DNA of 64,000 bases from contig NW_017804009.1 in NCBI RefSeq assembly GCF_001625305.1, positions 2,347,815-2,411,814 on the forward strand, written 5' to 3'. Positions 24,055 to 35,102 of the stretch are shown here, in pieces. Each line of letters begins with the position of its first letter. The first letter of the stretch is position 1. Both the position numbers and the translations under genes were made by a program. Source of the stretch: Branchiostoma belcheri. Taxonomy: Eukaryota; Chordata; Leptocardii; Amphioxiformes; Branchiostomatidae. The notes beneath the pieces are model-generated. The model did not search any database. It saw nothing but the letters and a program-made list of their open reading frames with translations, and was not told the DNA's origin.

Positions 24055-24412
24055 TGGGCGACGTCTCAGGGAGGAGCCTAATAGTACAGTATTGTGTACA
24101 GTTTGCAAGAAATCTAGGAATGGTACAGGCATTTTGTCCACAGGAATGGAATGTCCACAGGCATGTCTCTGACCCACATCTTTGTCCACATTCCTGGAAA
24201 CCCTTGGGAAGACCTCTCTGCCCTGGATGGTTCTACTTTCTGTGACCCCGGGGCTCGTTCACTATACACTCAGGGAAGGAGTGCACTGTATCTGTCTAGA
24301 CTTAACAGGTACCAAGTCTTCCTCAAAGTCATGAAATGATGACAGTACCATGCAAATAATAACCCCAAAAGCGACCGCCGTCGCCATGGCAATGTATTTT
24401 TTTTTCATTGCC
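24055..24412 (+). repeat. Dispersed repeat, inverted partner of 19240-19575
   Basis: Runs from CGACGTCTCAGGGAGGAGCC to CATTGCCAGTCTTGTT and directly abuts a LINE 3' end at about 24432. Confidence 0.75.
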
Positions 24413-24431
24413 AGTCTTGTTCGCATTTACT

Positions 24432-24836
24432 TCGATGAAAAGAAACCTACAGTGGACCTCACTGGAAGACAGGCGAAAGATGTCCAGACTATGCTTGATG
24501 TATGACATGACTGATAAACTGGTGGACTTACCAACTACTAAGTACCTAATACCAGCTCAGAAGGGAACAAGAGATGGCCATGCCTCCCAAATACCAACCA
24601 AGGATTGAGGTGTTCAAAAACTCATTCTTTCCCAGAACTATCGCAGAGTGGAACTCGCTGCCACCAAGTACAGTAAGGGGCATCATTATTAGATAGCGTT
24701 AGAGTTAGAATTTTAAACCTTTAGATGTTTAAAGGTTAGGAGTAACAGGTCGTTCGGTGTGCCGCGCCGCGCCGCGTGCCTGCGAAGCTGGTGTGTTACG
24801 CCGAAGGCCGGTCATACCGGCTATACAGATACAGAT
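24432..24836 (+). mobile_element. LINE 3' end, GATACA-tailed family
   Basis: NLQWTSLEDRRKMSRLCLMY and DKLVDLPTTKYLIPAQKG are readable before frameshifts, followed by the family's 3' UTR and the CTATACAGATACAGATGC tail. Confidence 0.82.
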
Positions 24837-24850
24837 GCACCTGATGGTTA

Positions 24851-24967
24851 GACAAGATACGCCAAAAACAGTTACTCAAGCAACTGGATATGATTTTGGA
24901 AGGTAGTGGATAACCGTTTCCTAAATTGTATCATAAGTTGCTTGGGTAATTTTTTTTTTCGCCATTT
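24851..24967. mobile_element. Short Penelope-like terminal hairpin remnant
   Basis: GATACGCCAAAAACAGTTAC and its diverged complement at 24940-24967 form a hairpin. The left arm matches 35150-35190, and AAGGTAGTGGAT sits at the turn, so it is the same terminal sequence folded back with the interior lost. Confidence 0.5.
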
Positions 24968-25305
24968 GTAGTACTTCACAACCTGAATAGCCAATTGAAC
25001 TGTACGGTATAACCCTTATTCTTACTTTCCTCTCGGTCGTTTAGCCATTGTCAGAACATTACTTATGACCATGATTACAGCAATAGAAGCAGTAAGCGAT
25101 ATAGATTGACTCTTACCACAATGGTCAAAATATGTAGTGAACTGATTGGTTGAGGCAGGTTCATAGCGATTGATTTTGGCGAGCCTGTTTTTTTGTGAAT
25201 TTATGAGGACCGCTGGTGATAACTGCCAGGTTGAGAAATACGGGGACCAAAGAGATCGATATTGATAACTTATTGCCGTAGACTGAGGTCTAGTCGACAG
25301 CCACG

Positions 25306-25335
25306 TACACTACACTACACTACACTACACTACAC
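25306..25335. repeat. Microsatellite (CTACA)n
   Basis: About six CTACA units directly upstream of an inverted-repeat element. Confidence 0.95.
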
Positions 25336-25351
25336 GAAGCGTTCCATTTAC

Positions 25352-25567
25352 CAACGGTAGTAAATGCCAGTAGTCAGGTAATGTTAACTTTGTAAACATT
25401 ATGGGACTGGTCAATTGTAGTAAATAAAAGCTAAGTCAGGTAATTTCAGAAGGAACAATTGTAGTAAATAATAATACCGGACTTGACGTTTATTTACCAC
25501 TATTGGGACGTCTGATACTGTTTACAAAGTAAACATAACCCGAATTTACTAGTATCTACTACCGTTG
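25352..25567. mobile_element. 216-bp inverted-repeat element
   Basis: Ends CAACGGTAGTA and complement. The arms of about 55 bp share TTTGTAAACA-type words with mismatches. Interior GTAGTAAATAA motifs repeat. No target duplication was confirmed. Confidence 0.55.
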
Positions 25568-25741
25568 CTAAAGCCAACGTTTCTTGCATTGGGATGGAAG
25601 ATATAAAGCCCACATTCTCTATAAATCGACATGCCATTGAACAGTTGACATGTGTTGTGCCAACTCAGAAATAATCCATGCGTAGCTCTGTTCAACATGT
25701 TAACTTCCTACGAAAAAAATCTCGAATTTGAGTTAAATCTG

Positions 25742-25981
25742 AGTCACATTTGACCCGAACACTGCTGACTTACTCCCAAAATGTTGGCTGATGTTCTGCT
25801 GACTTGCAGTCGAATTACCAGCCAACCATGGTCGAACCTAAATACCTCTCCCCAAAGGTTTTGAAACATTTTGAGAAATTCAGTCGAATTTACCAGCCAA
25901 CTTTGCGCCGACCTATTCCTTACCATGGTTGTGGAGCGTTCGGCTAGTGTTCGGGAGGCCATATTCGTGAGGGTGTGACAG
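25742..25981. mobile_element. Possible GTCACA-ended inverted-repeat element
   Basis: GTCACA at the left and TGTGAC at the right, with CCGAACACT and its complement as subterminal copies. The spacing differs between ends, so this is weak. Confidence 0.3.
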
Positions 25982-26261
25982 GGGCTTATCAAAGGCGTAA
26001 TTAGCTTCCCATAGCCCGTGGCAACAGTACAAGAACATTTGTCAATGCCCCCTTGATAAACCTCACCCAGGTGTGCTAATCCCCTATTTATAGAGCTGAC
26101 TGGGAACGTCGAAACTAATGATCAATGGATCCTGTAGGACGCAATTAAGTCTAAAACAAGTTGACCCACTCATCGATTTTGACAGCCGTGAAGTTGCCTG
26201 CCAAGAGCCGGTTTGGGTTTCAAACTGGCTGGTAGTCTAGGGATATAAAACACATTCTTTA

Positions 26262-26806
26262 TTGACACAACAAAAAAGTACAGGGACTTTTATATGGTCT
26301 TCTACAACTAAAGATCTAACAAAGCTAAATGGGGTCGTGTGGCGTAGCGGCAGCGTTCTCGACTCGGAACCAGAGGCCCCGGGTTCGAGTCCTGACATGC
26401 CACCGATCTTGTGCCCTTGGGAAAGGCACTTTACACGACTTTCCTCACTTCGCTCATGTGTAAATGAGTATTGTACAGTCCCTGTGTTGGTGGCGGCATT
26501 AATATAAGTTGAAAAAAACTTGAGTGTGCCGTCACCACGTCTTGTGATTGCATGTTTCGGAATATATAAAAAAAAAAGCTAAATACATGACTGTGTGGAT
26601 AACGTCATCTTACGTACAGAGTATATTTGTATGCGGTAACAATAAAGGTTTAACTATTCTCTAACATGTCGTCTCTAAGATCGAAACATTCTTTAATGTA
26701 TTTTCCTATTTGAACACTGTATTGGTTATCTCCCCTGAGAATGTAGTTGAATTTATCTATAGTATCTAACGTATCGAAATCAATTGAACAAGCTGGATAT
26801 AGGCAA
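26262..26806 (-). mobile_element. LINE 3' end (third family), carrying a SINE and abutting a hAT-like element
   Basis: The - strand reads IDKFNYILRGDNQYSVQIGK, then YIKECFDLRDDML and a stop (26658-26806). Its UTR continues to 26262 and matches 50962-51180 (CTTCTACAACTAAAGATCT, ACATTCTTTAATGTATTT). A SINE is inserted at 26331-26574. Confidence 0.6.
26331..26574 (+). mobile_element. tRNA-headed SINE with 10-bp target-site duplication
   Basis: The head is GGGGTCGTGTGGCGTAGCGG, the B box GGTTCGAGTCC, and the body CTTGTGCCCTTGGGAAAGG. An A-rich end follows. AAAGCTAAAT flanks it at 26321-26330 and 26575-26584. The paralogous host repeat at 51.0 kb shows the empty site (AACAAATCTAAATACATG). Confidence 0.92.
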
Positions 26807-27111
26807 CAGGGCTTGAAACACTGGGTGCATGTGCACCTTGGTGCACCTGAAATTGGAGTTGCGCACCCAATGATTCTTTTCTGTGGCGGCACCAGTGCAC
26901 CCAGATATGTTCGTAGGTTTACGTATATCAAGATTAAACATATCAAATGCATACTAGTATATAACATCATCCAAGTGTCAGAAAAATGATAAAATGTTTT
27001 ATTGTTAAATATCATTTTATGTGGAGAACGCAAACATTTTTGTGCACCTATTTTTAGGTTGATTGCAACAGTGTGCTGTTATTCCCCCCAAAAAAATAAT
27101 TTTGAGCCTTG
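26807..27111. mobile_element. hAT-like element, copy 2
   Basis: Starts CAGGGCTTGAAAC and ends with TTTTGAGCCTTG. The interior shares GTGCATGTGCACCTTGGTGC and TAGGTTTACGTA with the copies at 10.4 and 32.5 kb. No clear 8-bp duplication. Confidence 0.68.
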
Positions 27112-29380
27112 TATAAAATTTATGTTGGCATATCAAGCTAATAATATATATCAATATAAAGTACATATTATATAACCAGTTTGCTAAATAACAGTGTGTA
27201 GAGAGATCCCTTAATGATTTATGTATTAGATAAGATGTATTTTTGAGTTTGATGACTGTAACATTGTTACTGATTTTATCGTCCCAAGTTGTTATGACCA
27301 TAGGTACTGACTAATAAGCCAACAAGTCATGGTCTTAGATAATAGCATTATTGTGCAACTTGTAGTTTAATTGGGTGTATAGCCTTATGTATGTAAGGAT
27401 ACACAATGGACCTATTGCATTATTACTGCAATGAATGCCGGGGCAGTTTGTGGTCAATCGATGTTTATATTGTACATATGTGTGTGTTTGTGTAGCGTTA
27501 CATATACTACTTTCGTCTACTGTTGATAGATCACCTATTACAGCATGTAATGCTGTGTCAACAAAACTAGACTCAGCAAAAATCAAACACATCTGACTAT
27601 AAAAACTTGAATTATTCTTTAACTGACCGTTCTAGAATGTTCTTTAGAACAGGTAAACAAACTGTGACGTAATGATTATAATGTAATAGGTCCATTCAGC
27701 CTGTAGGCTGCCAGTTGTTCACTTGTAATGAAAAACCTAACTATAAAGCATGGAAAGGCCCCACATGAGACGTTAAACAGTCCTTCTGTGGATTATTGAT
27801 TTGTTCAACGTATGAGACATGTAAATCTGACTTTTCGCTGTCTAGTATGAGTATATGAGTTACAGATGACACACGAGTGCATTTCCATCATTTCCAAGTC
27901 ATTTCTCTAGTGAAAATTAGTACTATAGTCGTAGATGGAGGGAATTTAGAAAACTACATATATAGTATACGTAGGGGCCAAATACGTTTCATAAGGACTA
28001 GAATATTTCCGAAAATAATTTCAGCAGGTTGGCAAAACATAAAATGTTTGGATTTTCTTACACACAACCATGGGTTCTTCCTGCCTTACTTACGTTTCTA
28101 TATCCATCAGAGACCTTCGTCCGAGCTTCAGAATGGAGTACTACACATAACCACATCACTCTGGAACTGTCTTCCAGTGGACATACGGCCACTACAACTG
28201 CCTAAGGCCCTGGGGCCAACATTCCCTCCAAGAAAATTTTATCAATGTGAATTTTACTTTCAGGCATGTTAGTCCCTGGAGCATAGGACTTTGAGGTGGT
28301 CTGTGTTGGCCCTGGAAAAATGCAGGGGTCTATGACCTAATTAAGACATGAAATTATTGAAAAATATTGTGTGAAAAATGCCAGCAGGACAAGGGTTATG
28401 TTAAGTTAGGTTATGTAAACTTAGCCACTTTGGGGATTTTGTTCCCGCCTTAAAACCCCCACCTACATCGGCTACATATAGTGTCTAGAAGCAGTACTCC
28501 AGTCAGAAGCTCTGAGAAATATGTCTGATAGACACCGAGACACTAGCAAGGTACGAAGATTCCATGAAAATCCCAATATCCTAAGGACTAGAATAGTCTA
28601 TAGCTTCTCATAAGTCAATAGGTGTTTCCTCTCTTCTCCAAATCTCGAAATTTGTCTTTTAATTCCCTGAAATATTGATTAATGCATTTATTGGGAAAAG
28701 TACGCCATTGGAAAAATGCCCTGCAGACAAAATATAGGAGAAAAGAAAAGCAGACTCATGGAAGAGCCCCGGAGAACCATTTGTAACGTTTAGACTGCAG
28801 AAGACTAGAATCCGGTTTGGACAGGAAGAGACAGAAGACATCAGTCAGTCCTTGCATCCGCCTATGATCATATTAACTTATTAATAATGATCATCAAGTA
28901 ATCATGACACGTAATCGTCTAGAGATAAGGCTTACCTTGACCTTAAGAGGACCTCTTAAAGTTATCTTGTCCTGATGGACAGCACTAAACTCAGGATTTA
29001 TAAGGAGCAATTTTGCTTCAATCTACCCATGTCCTCTTATGTGCCACATGGCTATATAATCACCCAGGTGAGAAACCTATGGTGTCAACTGTAACAACTG
29101 ATGCCGTAAAATGTAATGAAAGTTGATGAATGGTAGCGATATAAACGAAGCGTTGATAGGGCGCAGTGACCATCCAATGACCCGTGGTTTAGTGCCGGTC
29201 ATCAGGGAAAATTGTGTTTTGGTAGAAGATAGACAGTTAACAACGTAAGCTCGTTCAACTTGGTGTCATTAGTGTATTGCTCACCAATGCAAAGTTTACC
29301 GTGGTTAGTAGATATATGTATGAAATGAACTCTTATTTGGGTATTGACAAGCGGTTGTTACTGTTTAAAGGATAGGAAAA
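27112..29380. other. Intergenic stretch with no supported gene
   Basis: A frame at 27877-28272 ends in SLWNCLPVDIRPL, faintly like a decayed LINE C-terminus; nothing else is recognisable. Confidence 0.45.
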
Positions 29381-29384
29381 GGAA

Positions 29385-29655
29385 TTCAAAGTGATCTCGA
29401 TTCAGCTCACTGTGAGCTACGTACTCTTTTACTGGTCGTGACAGACGCTATGTACAGTATTTACCAGTTCATTGTACCAGAGGAATTCCCCTAGATCTTT
29501 TCGACGAGCACAGTGGACCACAGCTTAATGTCATGCCCTAGAATGTGCGACCCTTTCCAGTAGCGTGTCAGGTGAGCGACAACAGCCGGGATTCGAACCC
29601 CCAACCTCTTGGTCCAGAGGCAGGATCGCTAACCTTTAACACTTGACTACGTACG
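29385..29655 (-). mobile_element. Second SINE family, tRNA-headed
   Basis: The - strand starts GCGTACGTAGTCAAGTG (A box) and has GGGTTCGAATCCC (B box) near 29590. Its body (ACAGACGCTATGTACAG, AAGTGATCTCGATTCAG on the + strand) recurs without the head at 43195-43350. Confidence 0.7.
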
Positions 29656-29667
29656 CTACTATGTTAA

Positions 29668-29887
29668 AGGATCATTATGTAACATTTTGGACAAAAAAAT
29701 GACATATTATCTTTGAATTAATATTGTTATCTGACATTTATGGTATGGTGTTAAAATGTCTGACAGCCGTGTTTCCAGCTTTTAAGCACTCTCGTAAGGC
29801 GTCATATTTTGGTTGATTCAAATTCCTTTGAAACGAAATGACAAGAGAATTTACTTTTTTGCATCGTCCTAATGTTACATAATATCT
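29668..29887. mobile_element. TTAA-flanked short inverted-repeat element, copy 2
   Basis: 220 bp between TTAA at 29664-29667 and 29888-29891. Inner ends AGGATCATTATGTAACATT and AATGTTACATAATATCT. TTAA duplications occur in piggyBac and Kolobok superfamilies; the ends look more Kolobok-like. Confidence 0.68.
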
Positions 29888-30600
29888 TTAAGCTTGAAGA
29901 GTGTTTGACCTTGTATTTACCAAAACGCCATGGCCTCCATTTAACCTTTAACGTTCTAGAAAAAAACGACAGAGCCACATAAACAACTCTGCCAGTCCAT
30001 ATTCATGTGCCAGGTGTGACCGATAGGTCGTTACAGCTCTGGATCGAGATTTTAACTAAACCTTGGATCTGTGAGAAAGGAACTCATCACAAGTTTCCTG
30101 GGCGACTTTATTGCATGCGTATCAAACTTGATTTATCATCTGTGGGATTTCACATGAATGGAACATTCCCGACAACCATGAGACACTAATTGTTCATGTT
30201 GCCTGAAATGACCAGAAAATTTACTTTTTGCATCGTCCTAATGTTACATGATGTAGCTTTAAGAGTGTTTGACCTTGTATTTAACAAAACACCATGGCCT
30301 CCATTTAACCTTTAACGTTTTAGAAAAAAACTACCGACGGATCCACATAAATATCTGTGCCAGTCCATATCTATGTACCAGGTGTGACCGATAGGTCGTT
30401 ACAGCTCTTGATCAAGATTTGAGCTTAACCTTCAGTTGGATTTCTGAGAGAGGACCTCATCACAAGTTTCCTGTACATCTGGGCAACTTTATTCCACGCA
30501 TATCAAACTTGATTTATCATCTGTGGGGTTTTGTATGAATGGAACATTCCCGACAACAATAGGACACTAATTGTTCCTGTTGCCTGAAATAACGTAGTCC
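29850..30600. repeat. Tandem duplication, about 370 bp x 2
   Basis: TTGCATCGTCCTAATGTTAC recurs about 370 bp apart, and both units end in GACACTAATTGTTC...GTTGCCTGAAAT. Open frames in it are not conserved between copies. Confidence 0.85.
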
Positions 30601-31249
30601 ATAAGCGCAGCAACATTTCCCATTAAACCCCCGGGTTTCTACACGTTAGCGGCTGATAAGAGATAGTTCCGTTGGAACTAATTCTCCCGACGCCATTATC
30701 AAGACCAGAATGGCAAAATAAATTGTTCCTGGAATCCATTCAGACAAAGAGAGAGCACGTATCAGTTATTTCCAGATTTCCTGCAGTGTTTAGGTAGTGT
30801 GCATTGGCGTAGTTTAGGGATTATTTACAGACACGGATATCCAATACAAGCAGTGTGGCTGTGTTATACTTTAAATCGTCTTGAAGTATGCAGGTAGTAA
30901 CTGGATGTACCCTCGTGTGAGGATATCGAGTGGCAATGGAAAACGTGACCGGCATGCGGATACGAGCGCGTAAAAATGAGGAATGCCGTGCAGATAATAT
31001 TTAACAAAATGTGCCCATGAGACCGAGATGCTCTGAGGGAGAGAAAAATCGAAGCTGTGGAATGGCCGCTGTTAAAGAGGGCCCAGCACGTTGGGTATAC
31101 GACCTGAGTGTTTATTGGTGTGGGCAGAAATCACGTTACAAATCGCTGAGGCAGTTGCTGTTGGTGGAAAACGCACGCGCGGGTTTTCTTGATCTCCGCC
31201 CTCTTTCCTCTACTCCTCAAAGCTGTATGCATCGCGCTCTGCCGCGGTT
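30601..31249. other. Upstream flank of the receptor gene, no repeat or gene recognised
   Basis: Unique-looking sequence that could hold promoter elements; none could be identified by eye. Confidence 0.4.
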
Positions 31250-31535
31250 TAACTCACGTTTCTCAGACCTCCTTCCCGGCATTTGTAATTACTTTTGTAT
31301 TGAGTAGGCGATCTCGCCCGAGTTTTTACATTGAGCATAAAACTCTTGACATCTATTAACGACCTGCTATCGACTTCCGCCCCCTCCTGCAGGATTGAGA
31401 CGACGTCCGAGCGGCGCATCAGTTCAAGGAGGAATCCGCGGCAATCGGAGGGCGTGCAGTCACCGGCGTACAGTACAGTCACACTCGTGATAAATCGCTC
31501 GTAGCCGGCAGCAGAAGCAGAAGCAAGCGGTTCAA
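31250..31535 (+). promoter_or_regulatory. Probable 5' leader of the glutamate receptor gene
   Basis: About 280 bp upstream of the start codon is richer in G+C than the flanking DNA and free of recognisable repeats, as expected for a first-exon leader or promoter-proximal region. No TATA box or initiator stands out, and the transcription start cannot be placed. Short ORFs on both strands here show no protein-like composition. Confidence 0.35.
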
Positions 31536-32036
31536 ATGAAAACACTCCAGCGGGGAGAGATGTCTTCAAACGGGATGTTCTACGGGCTGGTGCTGATCGT
31601 GGTGTGGACGTTACTCGGGATGTGCCACGGCGTGTTAGACAAGGTGACCATCGTGCCTGGAGACGTCAACATGGGCGGGCTGTTTCCCCTCCACACCGCC
31701 GGCCAAGACGGCGACTGTACCGTGCTGAAAAAGGGGAAAGGAATTCAGCGTATGGAAGCCATGCTGTACGCTATACAGGAGATCAATAAGTCGGACAAGA
31801 TTCTAAAAGGCATCAAAATCGGTGCCCAGATTTTGGACACGTGTGAGGACTACTCTCATGCTTTGGAGCAGTCGCTGAAGTTCGCCGGCAGCCTGCTGCG
31901 GTTGGACAGTCGGGACGTGAAGTGTGACGACGGGCGGCCGGCCGTGCTGCCCAAACCGAAGCCTCTGCTGGGTGTCATCGGTGCAGCTTCGAGCTCCGTG
32001 TCGATCATGGTGGCCAACATTCTCCGGCTCTTTCAG
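31536..32036 (+). CDS. grm: Group III metabotropic glutamate receptor, exon 1 (signal peptide and start of ligand-binding domain)
   Basis: First coding exon of a class C G-protein-coupled receptor that binds L-glutamate at the cell surface. Seen: 167 codons, then a clean donor (CAG|GTGAGC). A hydrophobic run at residues 15-32 ending in CHG looks like a signal peptide. Residues 36-167 match lobe 1 of the family: GGLFPLH at 47-53, Cys61 and Cys103 (expected disulfide pair), Cys130 (position of the intersubunit cysteine), and the end SSSVSIMVANILRLFQ. Lys68 and Arg72 in GKGIQRMEAM fall on the glutamate gamma-carboxylate contacts known from mGluR4, and Ser153 on another contact. Asn84 is an N-glycosylation sequon. 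The start is uncertain: Met1 at 31536 has a weak context, and an in-frame ATG at 31560 is slightly better and leaves a neater signal peptide. The group III assignment rests on similarity to mGluR4/6/7/8. The exact vertebrate counterpart cannot be decided from this part. Confidence 0.93.
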
Positions 32037-32067
32037 GTGAGCTAACCTTATGTTAACCCTTTACTTA

Positions 32068-32319
32068 TGCCGGAGTCACAGTTCTATCCCGGGGCCCGGC
32101 CGGGCTGTTTGAAAAAGGTCCCGTTCCACTCTGTGCAGAGCATAGGGGTGGTGTCCATCTCCACTCCAGTAGCCCTTGGGCCACACTATTTGAACGAACG
32201 AAAAAATTGCACAAATCATGCTTACTATCACGTTTTGATACTTTTGCGTCCTTTTTATCATATTTTTCGCACTCGCAAACTGCCCGGCCGGGCCCCGGCG
32301 TGGAAATGTGACCGTAGCA
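32068..32319. mobile_element. TTA-flanked inverted-repeat element, copy 2, next to the exon 1 donor
   Basis: 252 bp; ends TGCCGGAGTCACA and the complement of TGCTACGGTCACA, with CCCGGCCGGGC in both arms. TTA lies at 32065-32067 and 32320-32322. It begins only 31 bp past the exon 1 splice donor. Confidence 0.78.
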
Positions 32320-32508
32320 TTACGTACACACGAACATTTAAATCAAGAGATTCAAATCTAAGACGAAATCAAACTAGTCAGTCATCTAGAAAAAAAAGGC
32401 AACCTTTCAAGATGGTTGTCCAAACATTTTGCCCCTGGCGTTTTGATGCCCTGATGTCGCTGTGAGATATGAGCAACAGTCTAACTAACAGCTTTCAGAT
32501 TCCGAAAC

Positions 32509-32966
32509 CAGGGCTCGAAATACTAGTAATGGGTGCGTGTAGAGCTTTGCACCCAATTTTTTTCTGTGGATGCACCAGTGCACCAAAATATTTACGTAGG
32601 TTTACGTAATATAAAGATGCTTAATGTATAGTATAATACAGCATATTCCTAACATCGATGTGTCAGAAAAAATTAATTGTTGTTACAGTAGTACTTTCTT
32701 TAGAAAGGAAACATAATAAGTGTTTGCTGACATCATACTTATTCTATGTTATATTGTGCAACCATTTTTTATTCGTATATCCAAGCGATATATACATACA
32801 CTGAACCATCCATTACAGAATAATTCAAATCATTACAAATCCTTGATCATAACAATAATCATAACAATAATTCAATTCAATAATTCAACCAAATATTTTG
32901 TGCACCCATTTTTTTAGGTTCGGTGCACCAGTTCAACTATTTTCCAAAAATGAATTTCGAGCCCTG
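32509..32966. mobile_element. hAT-like element, copy 3, both ends present
   Basis: 458 bp with 13-bp near-perfect ends (CAGGGCTCGAAAT and complement), the classic CAGGG-type hAT start. The flanks (TCCGAAAC, TCAAACGC) do not form a clean 8-bp duplication. Confidence 0.74.
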
Positions 32967-33126
32967 TCAAACGCTTATTACCATGACGCTCACGCTGGTA
33001 GTGCCGGGCGCTGCCTGAGCTGCTTACGGCACAGTAATCATCATGAGAAACGACGACAACTTTACCAGTAGCGGTTTGGCAAATGTGTGTGGCTAAATCA
33101 CGAAGGACAGTTAGCGTGTAATTTAC

Positions 33127-33470
33127 CAGTCTGCGATGTAACCAAACCGACAAGAAACAATGTAACAACGGTTCTCAGTAATATGGCTGCTTCTAGAGAA
33201 GGAAATATGATCAAGCTGCACACATAGATGAATATGAGGCAACCGTGCCGTAATTTCCTGGAATATCATTGCCCTGGAATTAGAATATAGAATTTTCTAG
33301 CAACGCGACAGTCTGCGATGTAACCAAGCTGACAAGAAACAATGTAACAATGGTTCTCAGTAATATGGCTGCTTCTAGAGAAGGAAATATGATCAAGCTG
33401 CACACATAGATGCATCTGAGGCAACCGTGCCGTAGTTTCCTGGAATATCATTGTCCTGGAATTAGATTAT
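33127..33470. repeat. Tandem duplication, about 182 bp x 2
   Basis: CAGTCTGCGATGTAACCAA recurs at 33127 and 33309, and both copies run to TTTCCTGGAATATCATTG. Very low divergence. Confidence 0.88.
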
Positions 33471-33912
33471 TTCTATCCCCGGAACGTGATTAACCATTAG
33501 AAGAATGAACCCGTCGGGGGCTAGGTGCACTAATTACTAAAAAGGTCGGACTATTTTCTTCTAAAATTGCTGCCTGTATACACCCGTCTTTTTATAGTAT
33601 TAGTAAATCCCACCTGCTAAAGGATAATCATCTTCAGTATTAATGTATGGCGCTCGTCAAGTAAATATTAAAAAAAGCTTTCCCCTCAGGTGGGATTAAG
33701 ACAAAATTAGTTCTAGTAAGAGGCGAATAAAGGGAATAAGGGACTTATATACACATCATGTGAAAAGTAAGCGGGGAGATTATAAGCCTTATAATGAATT
33801 ACATTAGAGGCGTTGATTGTTGCTGTCAGATGCTCAATGAATCTTAAACTTATTATGAGCTTATGATTTAGCTACGCTTTAATACATTGAAAAACCCCCA
33901 GTTACACGATAA

Positions 33913-34124
33913 AATCATACGAAAGCATGAAGAAAACAAAATAAATTCATTGCTTTCTGCAGAATTAAAAGACCTTAGGCCACAGCAAGTACATTTTACG
34001 GGTGACGGCAGACTCCAGAATTAATGCAAGAGGGCGATCGTACAAAAACATGAAGAAAACAAAAAAGCCATTGCTTTCTGCAGAATTAAAATACCTTAGG
34101 ACACAGCAACTACATTTTACGGGT
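33913..34124. repeat. 122-bp tandem repeat running into the gap
   Basis: CATGAAGAAAACAAA and TTGCTTTCTGCAGAATTAAAA recur 122 bp apart. The second unit is cut by the N run, so the array may be longer. Confidence 0.8.
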
Positions 34125-35066
34125 NNNNNNNNNNNNNNNNNNNNNNNNNNNNNNNNNNNNNNNNNNNNNNNNNNNNNNNNNNNNNNNNNNNNNNNNNNNN
34201 NNNNNNNNNNNNNNNNNNNNNNNNNNNNNNNNNNNNNNNNNNNNNNNNNNNNNNNNNNNNNNNNNNNNNNNNNNNNNNNNNNNNNNNNNNNNNNNNNNNN
34301 NNNNNNNNNNNNNNNNNNNNNNNNNNNNNNNNNNNNNNNNNNNNNNNNNNNNNNNNNNNNNNNNNNNNNNNNNNNNNNNNNNNNNNNNNNNNNNNNNNNN
34401 NNNNNNNNNNNNNNNNNNNNNNNNNNNNNNNNNNNNNNNNNNNNNNNNNNNNNNNNNNNNNNNNNNNNNNNNNNNNNNNNNNNNNNNNNNNNNNNNNNNN
34501 NNNNNNNNNNNNNNNNNNNNNNNNNNNNNNNNNNNNNNNNNNNNNNNNNNNNNNNNNNNNNNNNNNNNNNNNNNNNNNNNNNNNNNNNNNNNNNNNNNNN
34601 NNNNNNNNNNNNNNNNNNNNNNNNNNNNNNNNNNNNNNNNNNNNNNNNNNNNNNNNNNNNNNNNNNNNNNNNNNNNNNNNNNNNNNNNNNNNNNNNNNNN
34701 NNNNNNNNNNNNNNNNNNNNNNNNNNNNNNNNNNNNNNNNNNNNNNNNNNNNNNNNNNNNNNNNNNNNNNNNNNNNNNNNNNNNNNNNNNNNNNNNNNNN
34801 NNNNNNNNNNNNNNNNNNNNNNNNNNNNNNNNNNNNNNNNNNNNNNNNNNNNNNNNNNNNNNNNNNNNNNNNNNNNNNNNNNNNNNNNNNNNNNNNNNNN
34901 NNNNNNNNNNNNNNNNNNNNNNNNNNNNNNNNNNNNNNNNNNNNNNNNNNNNNNNNNNNNNNNNNNNNNNNNNNNNNNNNNNNNNNNNNNNNNNNNNNNN
35001 NNNNNNNNNNNNNNNNNNNNNNNNNNNNNNNNNNNNNNNNNNNNNNNNNNNNNNNNNNNNNNNNNN
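34125..35066. other. Assembly gap (942 N)
   Basis: An N run between a 122-bp tandem repeat and a (TA)n tract (35067-35095). Open frames spanning it are artefacts. Confidence 0.99.
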
Positions 35067-35099
<33 letters not shown>

Positions 35100-35102
35100 A
35101 CT

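Noticed and set aside
27877..28272. 131-codon frame with SLWNCLPVDIRPL
   Set aside because: Only a short phrase resembles a LINE C-terminus; too little to call a copy.
31011..31307. 98-codon frame just upstream of exon 1
   Set aside because: No recognisable domain, no splice link to exon 1, and located where a leader or promoter is expected.
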